Shown: positions 7,225 to 15,907 of the stretch, piece by piece
Layout: each line of letters starts with the position of its first letter
How positions within the stretch are numbered: position 1 is the stretch's first letter
Source of the DNA: Pseudomonadota bacterium
GTDB lineage: Bacteria > Desulfobacterota > Syntrophorhabdia > Syntrophorhabdales > Syntrophorhabdaceae
Reading direction: 5' to 3'
NCBI GenBank assembly: GCA_026388315.1
Contig: JAPLKA010000118.1
Coordinates: 1 to 64,000, forward strand
Length of the DNA: 64,000 bases
Notes under the pieces: generated by a model
What the model was told of the DNA's origin: nothing
The model's input: the letters and a program-made list of their open reading frames with translations, nothing else
The model's database searches: none
Program-made: the position numbers and the translations under genes

Positions 7225-9227
7225 TTGTTCATGTTTCGTTAGCAATACCCGTATCAAAGACATTCTCATACTTCGTCCCCCGTCAGTTTGAATTATTCAT
7301 TAAACTGTACATGAGGGTAACGGTTCCTTTCCGTAACAGGGTCCTTACGGGATACGTTGTCGGAGCGGATAACGGGGACGATGATTCTTTGAAGGAGATA
7401 CTTGGTGTAGTAGACATATTCCCGTTATTTAACGAATCGCTCGTATCGTTAAGTTTGTGGGCATCCCATTATTATGCTACCCCGTTAGGCTTGATTCTCA
7501 AGTATGCTGTCCCGTTAAACCTCCAGATAGAGCAATATCTTCTTGTAAAGTCCCTGTGTGACCACACATCTTCCTTGAATGGCATTTCCTTGAAAAAGGT
7601 TTTAAGGTCTGCAGGCAGAGACGCAGTCTTGAACCTTTACCATAAACGGGAGATAGATCTTTATGATGTATTTACAGGCAAACCCTTTACTTCACTCGTG
7701 CAAGAACCCGGGCAGGTCCAAAAACACGATAAAATACTCTATCTGGGCAGTATAAATGACCGCATGGAGCATTATCTTATGCTCATATCGCAACATATTG
7801 CAGGTGGGGGGAATGTCCTCATGCTTCTCCCCGATTACCATGCCTCCGGGAGGTATTATTATAAAATTCTTGTCGAGAAGTTTAAAGGTAATGTTTCCTG
7901 GTATGGTTCACCAGGAAAGGCAAGGGCCCGCATGGAAACATATTTCAAGGCACGAAACGACGGAGGTTTCGTGATATTGGGTAACAAGAGCGCAGCCTTC
8001 CTGCCATTGCTGAATAACGGACTCATTATTGTGGAGAGGAGCGAAGGAGATGAATACAGAAATGAGGAAGGTGTCAAATTCAACGCATGGATAATCGCCT
8101 TGAAAAGGGCAGAGATAGAGAATATTCCTATTGTATTCGGGAGTATAGCCCCGCCATTGGAAATATATAAGGGTATTGGAGAAGGAAAATTCCGCATCAT
8201 TGATAATGCCGTATCAATAAAAAGGGAAGACATACATATTGTCATGAAAAGGAATCTGTCTATCCCTGGAAAGTTGCCGGGAGAATTCACAGAGATTGTG
8301 GGGGATGCCATAGCAAAGGGTGAAAATGTTGCCATATTCACGCCGAGAAAGGATTACGTATCACACCTTTTTTGTCTCGAATGCAAAACCCCGTTTCTGT
8401 GCACCATTTGCGGGGGACCGTTGAGCTATCAAAAAAGAAGTAATGTGCTCATATGCTCAGCCTGCGATAAAAGTATCAACTATGAAGAAAAATGCCCGCA
8501 TTGCAATAGCGAACTCATCCGTTTTTCTCAAACAGGCGCTGAATATCTGGAAGGAAAGCTGAAGGATGCTTTTGCCCAATGCCGGATAGTAAAAGTCACA
8601 GGCGAGACCCTGGAAGGGGTGGTGAAGGGGGAGGCTCTGGATGAACCGTTCCCCGGCCAGAACCGTTCCGGGACAGGCAAACCGCTTAATCCGACAATTT
8701 TCATCGGTACCCAGGCGCTGTCGAAATTATATGCGGTAGATGTCAAACTCCTTATCCTTTATGGATGGGAAGAATTAATGAGGATTTCCGGTTACAGAGC
8801 CACTGAAAAGATGTATCAGGTTCTCATGAATCTTATTGATGTATTACGGCCTGAGCGTATCTGTTTTTTTATGGATGAAAAGAAGTCAGTTGAACTGAAT
8901 TCCTTTATTAGTGTAAGGTCGTTTTATCTTAATGAGCTTCAAAAACGAAAGTTTGCGGAATACCCCCCATACGTGAGACTCTTCCTTATTGAGGTAGAGA
9001 AAAAGGACCGGGAGATGGGCCAACGGCTTGTAAAGAAAATACAGTCTTTCCTGGAGGAAGAAGGTTTCGGACAAGGCATAACCGGTCCCCTCATTCAAAA
9101 GAGGGGATATCGCTACCAATATAAAATGATTTTGAAAATTCCTGAAAACGAATCTATTTCACAGGGGCTTTTGGCTCTCTACAATTTTTCGGGTGTCCGC
9201 ATTGAACCCGACCCGACTATCATATAG
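7221..9227 (+). CDS. priA: PriA-family primosomal protein lacking helicase motifs
   Basis: A 668-residue protein with the PriA layout: an N-terminal 3'-DNA-binding domain (IPVSKTFSYFVP), winged helix, helicase lobes and zinc domain. All eight zinc cysteines are present (385, 388, 394, 397, 412, 415, 425, 428), with spacings 3-6-3-15-3-10-3 as in the E. coli protein. The helicase is degenerate: the Walker A position reads YLGSINDRM (174-182) with no GKT, the DEEH box reads VERSE (271-275), and the QVAGRAGR motif is replaced by NLIDVLRPER. GTQ of motif V survives. It cannot bind ATP in the usual way, so it probably acts as a structural replication-restart factor. Motif-less PriA proteins are known in Actinobacteria. 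The frame is intact, so this is not a frameshifted gene. Confidence 0.9.
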   Translation: MIVHVSLAIPVSKTFSYFVPRQFELFIKLYMRVTVPFRNRVLTGYVVGADNGDDDSLKEILGVVDIFPLFNESLVSLSLWASHYYATPLGLILKYAVPLNLQIEQYLLVKSLCDHTSSLNGISLKKVLRSAGRDAVLNLYHKREIDLYDVFTGKPFTSLVQEPGQVQKHDKILYLGSINDRMEHYLMLISQHIAGGGNVLMLLPDYHASGRYYYKILVEKFKGNVSWYGSPGKARARMETYFKARNDGGFVILGNKSAAFLPLLNNGLIIVERSEGDEYRNEEGVKFNAWIIALKRAEIENIPIVFGSIAPPLEIYKGIGEGKFRIIDNAVSIKREDIHIVMKRNLSIPGKLPGEFTEIVGDAIAKGENVAIFTPRKDYVSHLFCLECKTPFLCTICGGPLSYQKRSNVLICSACDKSINYEEKCPHCNSELIRFSQTGAEYLEGKLKDAFAQCRIVKVTGETLEGVVKGEALDEPFPGQNRSGTGKPLNPTIFIGTQALSKLYAVDVKLLILYGWEELMRISGYRATEKMYQVLMNLIDVLRPERICFFMDEKKSVELNSFISVRSFYLNELQKRKFAEYPPYVRLFLIEVEKKDREMGQRLVKKIQSFLEEEGFGQGITGPLIQKRGYRYQYKMILKIPENESISQGLLALYNFSGVRIEPDPTII

Positions 9228-9258
9228 ATACCCACGGGGCAAGTCCCGGTAATAGCGA

Positions 9259-9293
9259 TAAAAAAAGGAGGCATGTGCTATGCCCCCTTTTTT
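9259..9293. terminator. Bidirectional intrinsic terminator
   Basis: AAAAAAGG and CCTTTTTT flank a GGCAT-gtgct-ATGCC stem with one mismatch. It lies between the convergent ends of priA (plus) and the Ala/Pro-rich gene (minus), giving a T-run on both strands. Confidence 0.85.
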
Positions 9294-9309
9294 ATTTATA
9301 CACTATTAA

Positions 9310-9795
9310 CTACTTCTTTGCCGGTGCTGGTGCCGGTGCTGGTGCGGGAGCTGGTGCAGGAGCCGGTGCTGGTTTGGCTTCAGCCTTTGGGGCTGCTTTC
9401 TTAGCTGCCTTTTTCACTGACTTGCCGACTACCTTGGCAACCTTCTTACCATCTTTATCGATGTAAGAAATGACAACGACTTCACCCTCTTTAACTTCTT
9501 TGGCATCCTTGTATACTTTCCACTTCACGTCTTTGATGTCGTAGATTACATCATCGCCCTTCTTGTCTTTCACGACGATGATCCCTTCTTGTTCGCTGAT
9601 TTTCACAACCTCGCCGGCCGCCTTCATTGCTTTGACCTTTGCTGGTTTGTCAGCCTTTACAGGGGCTGCCTTTTCCGCTGCAGGAGCTGCTACCGTTTTG
9701 TCAGGAGCTGCTGCCTTCGGTGCCTGTGCAAATACGGCTGTCACGAATGAAACACTGATTAACACTGTGAGAGCAATCATTAAAACTTTCTTCAT
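9310..9795 (-). CDS. Exported Ala/Pro/Lys-rich protein with PA-repeat tail
   Basis: A 161-residue protein with a clear signal peptide (MKKVLMIALTVL..., likely cleavage after VFA), an Ala/Lys/Pro linker, a compact beta-rich domain of about 65 residues (GEVVKISEQEGIIVVKD to KVAKVVGKSV), and a C-terminal run of about nine Pro-Ala pairs ending in KK. The tail is encoded by imperfect GGTGCT/GGTGCC repeats at about 9318-9372. The start at 9795 follows TAGGAGGAACCAAA. The middle domain resembles small periplasmic beta-barrel domains; no function is recognised. The tail could span the periplasm or cross peptidoglycan. Confidence 0.85.
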   Translation of the reverse strand: MKKVLMIALTVLISVSFVTAVFAQAPKAAAPDKTVAAPAAEKAAPVKADKPAKVKAMKAAGEVVKISEQEGIIVVKDKKGDDVIYDIKDVKWKVYKDAKEVKEGEVVVISYIDKDGKKVAKVVGKSVKKAAKKAAPKAEAKPAPAPAPAPAPAPAPAPAKK

Positions 9796-9947
9796 TTTGG
9801 TTCCTCCTATTTTTTTTGTTAACTTCATATACATTTTTATTATGCATATGCTGTGCCACCAAATAAATTGGTTATAATCATTATGTATTGATGATTTTAA
9901 TGGTGACGGTTGGGATTGATTATTCGTAAAATAACGGAAGGGCGGTC

Positions 9948-11339
9948 TTACTTGTTCGTGTAATCAAGAATGTCTCCCTTTTCCTTCATCTTCTTGACCT
10001 TGAACCATAATTTGTCATATGACATATTGAGGAGTTTCGCTGCAAGGGATATTTTGCCTTCTGCTTTTATGACCGCCTTCTTTATGAATTCCCTTTCAAT
10101 CTCTTCAAAGTTCAGTCCTTCGTCGGGTATTTCAAAATGTTTTGAGAGGTTTCTTCCGCTTTCCTGCTTTACCTCTTCAGGCATATAATCTATGCTGATG
10201 GTATCTTCTTCACACATGATGTAGGCCCTTTCCGTCACCGATTCGAGCTGTCTTACATTACCCGGCCAGGAATATTTCATCAGGAGTTGTAATGCTTCAT
10301 TGGAAATACCCTTTTTCCCCTCATGGTTTTCGTTCAATTTTTTTAAGAAATGTTCCACAAGAAGCGGGATATCCGCCATTCTTTCTCTTAAAGGGGGTAT
10401 CGAAAAGGCGATCACGTTTAATCTGTAATAAAGGTCTTCGCGGAATCTACCCTTTGCTATCTCTTCCTCAAGTCTTTTGTTCGTTGCTGTAATAATTCTA
10501 ACGTCGAGCTTGATATTTTCCTTACCCCCGATTCTGCGAACTTCCCTTTCCTGGATGGCCCTCAAGAGTTTTGCCTGGGTATTGAGCGTTAAATCGCCTA
10601 TTTCGTCAAGGAACAGGCTACTCCCGTTTGCCTGTTCAAAGAGTCCCGCATGACGGGTCAGCGCACCGGTAAACGCTCCCTTCTCGTATCCGAAAAGCTC
10701 GCTCTCAAGGAGCGTCTCAGGTATGGCAGCACAATTAATCGCAAAGAAGGGCTTGTTTTTCCTCGGACTGTTATAATGGATGCTCTTTGCAAAAAGTTCT
10801 TTTCCAGTGCCGCTTTCACCGTAAATGAGGACCGTTGAATTAGTCGGGGCAACCTTTTTCACAATCTTGAAGAGTTCCTCCATTCTCCCGTGGACGCCTA
10901 CGATGTTATCAAGGCTGAACCTGTCGTGAAGCTGGTCCTTCAGCATGATATTGTCTTTCAGGAGTTTGACCTGGTTCATGGCATTGCTGATTACGATAAG
11001 CAGTTGGTCTTTTTCAAAGGGTTTTTCAAGATAATAAAAGGCGCCAAGCTTTGTGGCCTCTATAGCGGACGGGATTGAGCCATAGGCAGTAATAATAATG
11101 GCATGACATGTCCTGCCAACCCTTTTTACCTCTTTAACCACTTCTGTGCCGTCGATGTCCGGAAGCCTTAAATCCGTTACCACCAGATCAAAGGAACCGC
11201 CTTTAATCTGCTCAATCGCCTTTTTGCCGCAGTCCACGTCCTCCACAAAAAAACCTTCCTTTGTGAGGATGGTTTTGATAATGCCTCTCTGGTTATTATC
11301 ATCTTCCACTAAGAGGATATTGCCTTTATCAAGCTTCAC
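9948..11339 (-). CDS. Sigma-54-dependent response regulator, NtrC family
   Basis: A 463-residue activator with an N-terminal receiver (EDD near residue 12, phospho-Asp in VVTDLRLPD, Lys in LEKPFEK), a central AAA+ domain with Walker A GESGTGKE, the sigma-54 contact loop GAFTGA, LFLDEIGDL and the arginine-rich second region of homology, and a C-terminal Fis-type helix-turn-helix (ISLAAKLLNMSYDKLWFK). It activates RNA polymerase with sigma-54. It overlaps the upstream histidine kinase by 11 bases and is the last gene of the carD operon, so the kinase is its probable partner. Targets are not visible here. Confidence 0.95.
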   Translation of the reverse strand: MKLDKGNILLVEDDNNQRGIIKTILTKEGFFVEDVDCGKKAIEQIKGGSFDLVVTDLRLPDIDGTEVVKEVKRVGRTCHAIIITAYGSIPSAIEATKLGAFYYLEKPFEKDQLLIVISNAMNQVKLLKDNIMLKDQLHDRFSLDNIVGVHGRMEELFKIVKKVAPTNSTVLIYGESGTGKELFAKSIHYNSPRKNKPFFAINCAAIPETLLESELFGYEKGAFTGALTRHAGLFEQANGSSLFLDEIGDLTLNTQAKLLRAIQEREVRRIGGKENIKLDVRIITATNKRLEEEIAKGRFREDLYYRLNVIAFSIPPLRERMADIPLLVEHFLKKLNENHEGKKGISNEALQLLMKYSWPGNVRQLESVTERAYIMCEEDTISIDYMPEEVKQESGRNLSKHFEIPDEGLNFEEIEREFIKKAVIKAEGKISLAAKLLNMSYDKLWFKVKKMKEKGDILDYTNK

Positions 11340-12801
11340 GATACGGCACCTTAATTGTAATTGTTGTCCCCTCGCCCACCTTGCTTGCTATTGCTATTGT
11401 CCCGCCATGTTCTTCTACGAACCGTTTTGTAACGCTCAGACCAAGTCCGATGCCGAGCTTTTTTGTAGAATAGTATGGCTCAAAGATTTTATCAAGCTCT
11501 TCAGGCCCGATGCCCCCGCCATCATCAAGGACAGAGATGCAGGAATAGGAATCTTCCCTGCCGCATTCAATGTGCACAGCACCTTTATCGTCAATAGCCT
11601 GAATGGCATTCAACAGGAGGTTGGTGACACATAGCCTCATATATTCCCGGTCGCAATATATAGGCTGGCTGTTTTCTTTACAGGTTACCCGGATGTCTAT
11701 GCCCTTTCTTACCTTATCCTTTAAAATAAAGAGCACCTCGCTTATGAGGGCTTCCGGTTCAACGAACTCCTTGTGCAAGGTTATGGGTTTGCCAAGGAAA
11801 AGAAAATTGTGGATCAGTTCATTCACTCTGTAAATTTCCTTTGTCACATCATCGAGAAGCTTAATGAGCCCTTCCTTGTTTCTGATATTCTCCTCTAAGA
11901 TCCTTTCTTTGATATGCCCGACTGATAATGATAAAAAGTTAAGGGGGTTTCTGATCTCGTGGGCTATTCCTGAAGATAGTTGACCTATCATTGAGAGCTG
12001 TTCGGTTTTTTTCAATTTTTCTTCCAGTTCCTGTCGTTCGCCAAGTTTATCAACCATCTCATTGAAACTCCGGATGAGCACACCTATCTCGTCCTTACGG
12101 TGACTCTTGTCCCTTATCTTGACCAACTCGCCCTCAGCGATCCTTTTACTTGCCCGCGCTATTCTTTTAATAGGCTCTGTATATTTGTCTGCAATGAGAA
12201 GGCTCACGATGATGCCTATACTGAAGACAAAGACGGTGCTCAATATCCTCTTTAAGTGATTCTTTTGCGAGAGGAGCTTGTAATCATCCAGCACCATATT
12301 GATATGGATATACCCAATGTTCTGTCCTTTTACCGATACGGGCATTATTATATTGTAGAGGCGTTGTGTTTCCTTTTTGCTCTCTTCACCAAGGCGGGCC
12401 GTAATCATCAAATCCTTTTTTCTCCAACTCCTTTTTTCACCTATCTTTTCCTTTGTCCCTATCTTTTTTGGGTCAGAACTTGCAATGACTTCCGAACTGT
12501 CACTTAAAATCGATATCTCTTTAATGCCCTTTTTATTCAACATATCCACGTAGCTTTTCAGCCTTTCCGTGCTGCTGCCTTTATAGGTCAATTCTTCCAC
12601 GCTGATCTGAATGGCCTTTGTAATATCGTCTATATTTTCCGTTACCTTATCGATAATCATATCTTCTGTTCTCGAATAGATGATTGATAAAGAGCTTATG
12701 GAGATAACGAGAAGGAAAAGCAGGATGAGCAGGAGTTGTGTCCTCAGGGACAGGCTTCGGAAAATGTCTTTTATGGAGGAGATGATGTTCAGTTTAATCA
12801 T
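11329..12801 (-). CDS. Membrane sensor histidine kinase, NtrB/AtoS type
   Basis: A 490-residue kinase. A transmembrane helix at about residues 18-45 is followed by a periplasmic sensor of about 130 residues, a second helix (VFVFSIGIIVSLLIA), a HAMP domain, the phospho-acceptor His in GIAHEIRNPLNF, and an ATPase domain with N box NAIQAI, DDGGGIG and GIGLGLS. It overlaps ispF by 4 bases (ATGA) and the NtrC-type regulator by 11 bases, so all three are translationally coupled. The signal sensed is unknown. Confidence 0.94.
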   Translation of the reverse strand: MIKLNIISSIKDIFRSLSLRTQLLLILLFLLVISISSLSIIYSRTEDMIIDKVTENIDDITKAIQISVEELTYKGSSTERLKSYVDMLNKKGIKEISILSDSSEVIASSDPKKIGTKEKIGEKRSWRKKDLMITARLGEESKKETQRLYNIIMPVSVKGQNIGYIHINMVLDDYKLLSQKNHLKRILSTVFVFSIGIIVSLLIADKYTEPIKRIARASKRIAEGELVKIRDKSHRKDEIGVLIRSFNEMVDKLGERQELEEKLKKTEQLSMIGQLSSGIAHEIRNPLNFLSLSVGHIKERILEENIRNKEGLIKLLDDVTKEIYRVNELIHNFLFLGKPITLHKEFVEPEALISEVLFILKDKVRKGIDIRVTCKENSQPIYCDREYMRLCVTNLLLNAIQAIDDKGAVHIECGREDSYSCISVLDDGGGIGPEELDKIFEPYYSTKKLGIGLGLSVTKRFVEEHGGTIAIASKVGEGTTITIKVPYREA

Positions 12802-13268
12802 TTTTTTACTAACGCCACTGCATATACCGCTATACCTTCTTTGCGTCCTGCAAAGCCGAGTCCTTCAGTGGTTTTTCCTTTTAAACCCACCTGTGCCGGA
12901 TCTATCTGAAGAATGTTTGATATGGTTTCGATCATGATTTTTCTATAAGGGAGGATTTTTGGTTCTTCTGAAACAACAACGGCGTCTATGTTTTCAATTT
13001 TAAACCCCTTGTTTTTTAACAGTTTGCCAACGAAAGATAAAATGTTTCCGCTCTTTATGTTTTTAATACCCTGGTCTGAGTCAGGGAAGTGAAGACCGAT
13101 ATCGCCTTCAGAAATGGCACCAAGGAGGGCATCGCAGATTGCGTGTATCAGAACATCACCATCGGAATGGCCCAGCAGGCCTTTGTTAAAGGGAATTTCG
13201 ATCCCTCCGAGGAATAATTTCCTTCCCTCCACCAGGCGATGCACATCGTATCCGATCCCGACTCTCAT
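12798..13268 (-). CDS. ispF: 2-C-methyl-D-erythritol 2,4-cyclodiphosphate synthase
   Basis: A 156-residue enzyme of the MEP isoprenoid pathway that cyclises CDP-methylerythritol 2-phosphate to the 2,4-cyclodiphosphate. Metal ligands D8 and H10 lie in GIGYDVH and the third His in LGHSDGDVLIHA; TTEGLGF is also present. The start at 13268 gives the usual length; a start at 13307 would add 13 residues and overlap ispD. It follows ispD closely and overlaps the kinase gene. Confidence 0.95.
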   Translation of the reverse strand: MRVGIGYDVHRLVEGRKLFLGGIEIPFNKGLLGHSDGDVLIHAICDALLGAISEGDIGLHFPDSDQGIKNIKSGNILSFVGKLLKNKGFKIENIDAVVVSEEPKILPYRKIMIETISNILQIDPAQVGLKGKTTEGLGFAGRKEGIAVYAVALVKK

Positions 13269-13299
13269 GAGATTTATAATGATTGCCCTGAACTTATTA

Positions 13300-13998
13300 T
13301 CATACACTGCCTTTTAACTGGGAGAGCATGCCTTTCGCAATAATGAGGTCTTCAGGTGTTGTTATTTTGATGTTATAGGGGGAGCCTTCGATGACTTTTA
13401 TCTTTTTACCCATATGTTCGAGGAACGTTGCATCGTCATAACCGTAGAGCTTCTTGCTCATGCCATCTCTGTATGCCTTTATTATGAGGTCATATTTGAA
13501 TGTCTGGGGTGTTTGAACATTCCACAGGGAATCCCTTTCCAGGGTTTTCATAACAAACCCCTCCTTGGAAACTGTCTTTATCGTGTCCTTTACGGGAAGG
13601 GCAGGTATCACTGCATCAAACATCTCCATCAAAAAAATACCTTTTTCTATGAAGGAAGGCGATACAAATGGACGTGCACCGTCATGAATAATAACGATAT
13701 CGCAGGGGTTTTCAATGGCTTCAAGCCCGTTCCTCACCGAGTCCTGTCTCAACCGTCCACCTATGACGAGTTTCAATACCTTGTTGAATTTATATGTCTC
13801 CAGGATTTCTTCCTGCATAATCGGGAGGTCTTTCTGGTTCACCACGAGATAAACCCCGTCAACGGGTCTGCATTCTTCAAAGATCTGCAAGGTGCGGACA
13901 ATGATTGGCTTATTGTCTAAGAGAAGAAACTGTTTATTCGTAGCTGTGCCCATCCGTTTGCCGGCTCCGCCTGCCAGTACGATTGCGAGCGTTCTCAT
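13300..13998 (-). CDS. ispD: 2-C-methyl-D-erythritol 4-phosphate cytidylyltransferase
   Basis: A 232-residue nucleotidyltransferase that couples CTP to methylerythritol 4-phosphate in the MEP pathway. The P-loop-like VLAGGAGKRMG with the following Lys and Gln (TNKQF), IIHDGARPFV and TPQTFKYD are standard IspD motifs. It begins 3 bases after the PIN-domain gene ends and is followed by ispF, the usual pairing. Confidence 0.96.
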   Translation of the reverse strand: MRTLAIVLAGGAGKRMGTATNKQFLLLDNKPIIVRTLQIFEECRPVDGVYLVVNQKDLPIMQEEILETYKFNKVLKLVIGGRLRQDSVRNGLEAIENPCDIVIIHDGARPFVSPSFIEKGIFLMEMFDAVIPALPVKDTIKTVSKEGFVMKTLERDSLWNVQTPQTFKYDLIIKAYRDGMSKKLYGYDDATFLEHMGKKIKVIEGSPYNIKITTPEDLIIAKGMLSQLKGSV

Positions 13999-14000
13999 AA

Positions 14001-15047
14001 TTATCTCACCTGTTCTTCCAGTTTGTATTCGTCAGGGAAATAGAACTCCCGTTCGGCCTGTTCTTTGAGTTTTGCGAATATCATTCTGCCTGATGTGGTC
14101 TGTAAAACACTCGTTACAACCACGTCGACAGCCTTGCCGAGTAGCTTCTTGGCATCATCGACAACAACCATCGTTCCATCGTCAAGATACCCTATGCCCT
14201 GTCCTTGCTCCTTACCTTCTTTCATAATGCGGGTATTCATGTGTTCCCCGGGAAGTATGGCTGGTTTCAATGATGTTGCCAACAGGTTCACATTCAATAC
14301 TTCCACGCCCTGAAGCTCTGCTACCTTGTTGAGGTTATAGTCGTTGGTCAGTATCTTGCCGTTTAATTTTTTTGCAAGTGCAATAAGCTTTGTATCCACA
14401 TCTTTCAGTTTTGGAAAATCATAATCTACTATTTTTATTTTAACAAAGTTCTGTTTCTGCAGTCTGTGGATCACATCAAGACCCCTTCTTCCCCTTGTTC
14501 TTTTCATCGGTTCCTGGTTGTCCGCAATATGCTGGACCTCATAAAGAACAAACTGAGGGATAATAAATGTCCCTTCCACGAACCCTGTCTCGCATGCATC
14601 AGCAATTCTGCCGTCAATGATAGCGCTTGTATCTACTATTTTAACATTCTCAGCATCTTCCATCTTTTCAAATAAAGGGAGCTTTGAAAGGTCAAGCGTC
14701 TGGGTTTTCTTTGCCCCGATCCTGAAGCCGAGATACCCCATAACGAAATAAATGAGCACATAAATGGGTAGTGTGATAGGTACGTCTTTTATAATTGCCA
14801 AGAGGAGCCTTGAAATAAAAAGATTTGCGATGAGCAAGCTCAGAACGAGGCCTGTCATGCTTCCAATGATTGTCTTGAGGGGGATGTCCTTGAGCTTTTC
14901 TTCTGCCTTAATGATAAGGTAACCGATGGCAAGGCCGCAGATGGCGCCAATCAGACCCAATAAGTTACTTCCGAAAATCTCTTTTACGATGAAATGACTT
15001 GATACGGTGGTTACCGCTACCAATACAAGTTGAATGAGTATTTCCAC
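14001..15047 (-). CDS. PIN/TRAM-domain membrane protein
   Basis: A 348-residue protein of the YacL type. Four transmembrane helices occupy residues 1-110, then a PIN nuclease-like domain carries acidic residues in VDTSAIIDGRIAD, LYEVQHIAD, VDTKLIALA and TNDYNL, and a C-terminal TRAM-like beta domain (GQGIGYLDDGTMVVVDDA) is expected to bind RNA. A membrane-anchored ribonuclease role is inferred from the domains. The order carD-PIN-ispD-ispF is conserved in many deltaproteobacteria and Firmicutes. Confidence 0.92.
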   Translation of the reverse strand: MEILIQLVLVAVTTVSSHFIVKEIFGSNLLGLIGAICGLAIGYLIIKAEEKLKDIPLKTIIGSMTGLVLSLLIANLFISRLLLAIIKDVPITLPIYVLIYFVMGYLGFRIGAKKTQTLDLSKLPLFEKMEDAENVKIVDTSAIIDGRIADACETGFVEGTFIIPQFVLYEVQHIADNQEPMKRTRGRRGLDVIHRLQKQNFVKIKIVDYDFPKLKDVDTKLIALAKKLNGKILTNDYNLNKVAELQGVEVLNVNLLATSLKPAILPGEHMNTRIMKEGKEQGQGIGYLDDGTMVVVDDAKKLLGKAVDVVVTSVLQTTSGRMIFAKLKEQAEREFYFPDEYKLEEQVR

Positions 15048-15052
15048 AAATC

Positions 15053-15547
15053 CTAATCCTTATAATTTTTAGAGAAAATACCTTCTATCTCTCCCTCAAT
15101 CTCATCTTCCTGTTTATCCAAGGCAATGGACAACTCTTTTTTAATTAAGTTTCTTGCAATTTCAAACATTTTTTTCTCACCAAAGGAGAGTTCTTTCCAT
15201 ACTTTCAGGCTGTAGAGTTCCCTGAGCACCATTGCAACCTCGAAGATTGAACCGCTCTTGATCCGCTCCATGTATTCCTTGTACCGTCTGTTCCATGGCG
15301 CATTATCGTGCACCACATTCCTGTCCTTTAATATCTCATAGACCCTGCTTACCTCCCCCGAGTCGATTACACACCGGAGCCCTGCGGTGTTCATTCCATC
15401 TACCGGAACCATGATTGTCATGTCAGTATCAAGGATTCTCATGATGTAAAAAGCCTGTTTCATGCCTGAAAATTCTTTTTCCTCAATCGACTCTATCTTC
15501 CCGACACCATGGCCTGGATAAACAGCCACTTTTCCTATTTCGAACAT
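15053..15547 (-). CDS. CarD-family transcription regulator
   Basis: A 164-residue protein with the CarD/TRCF RNA-polymerase-interaction domain at its start (FEIGKVAVYPGHGVGKI) and an alpha-helical C-terminal DNA-binding part containing WNRRYKEYMERI. CarD binds the beta subunit and stabilises open promoter complexes. GGAGGGATC precedes ATG 15547; an upstream ATG at 15562 overlaps that site. It is the first gene of the minus-strand operon. Confidence 0.93.
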   Translation of the reverse strand: MFEIGKVAVYPGHGVGKIESIEEKEFSGMKQAFYIMRILDTDMTIMVPVDGMNTAGLRCVIDSGEVSRVYEILKDRNVVHDNAPWNRRYKEYMERIKSGSIFEVAMVLRELYSLKVWKELSFGEKKMFEIARNLIKKELSIALDKQEDEIEGEIEGIFSKNYKD

Positions 15548-15907
15548 GATCCCTCCATTCATATTACAGATTTTTCCCTTTTATCCCGATATTCTACCAT
15601 ATTTTTGATAAAATTCAAATAAGTATTTGTTTTCAGTAAGCATTTAGCGATCAGTTTTTTGCAATTATCATGAACACCAGGGCTTACGTATCTCGTTTTT
15701 CGTATACATGAAAGCTGAAGGCTAATGGTTTTGGGCTGTTTTACCGTTTGCGAGAAAAATACATTGATGAACAGGGAAAATTTCATTATAATCAATCGAA
15801 TCAGCTAATAGCTGTTAGCGATTAGCCTTAATACAGTAAAGCACGAGAATCATTGAAGCAATTAATTTTGGAAAACTCCATATCGAAAAGGCAATCGAAT
15901 ATATAAA
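15548..15907. other. Divergent intergenic region between carD and smc with 7-base periodic tract
   Basis: An A+T-rich gap that must hold the promoters of the carD operon and smc. Bases 15804-15831 read GCTAATA GCTGTTA GCGATTA GCCTTAA, a tract with a 7-base period (family R3). No convincing gene or strong promoter match was found. Confidence 0.6.

Noticed and set aside
7221-9227. priA as a frameshifted pseudogene
   Set aside because: The frame is uninterrupted, zinc cysteine spacing is exact and the C-terminal domain is normal, so divergence is more likely than decay.
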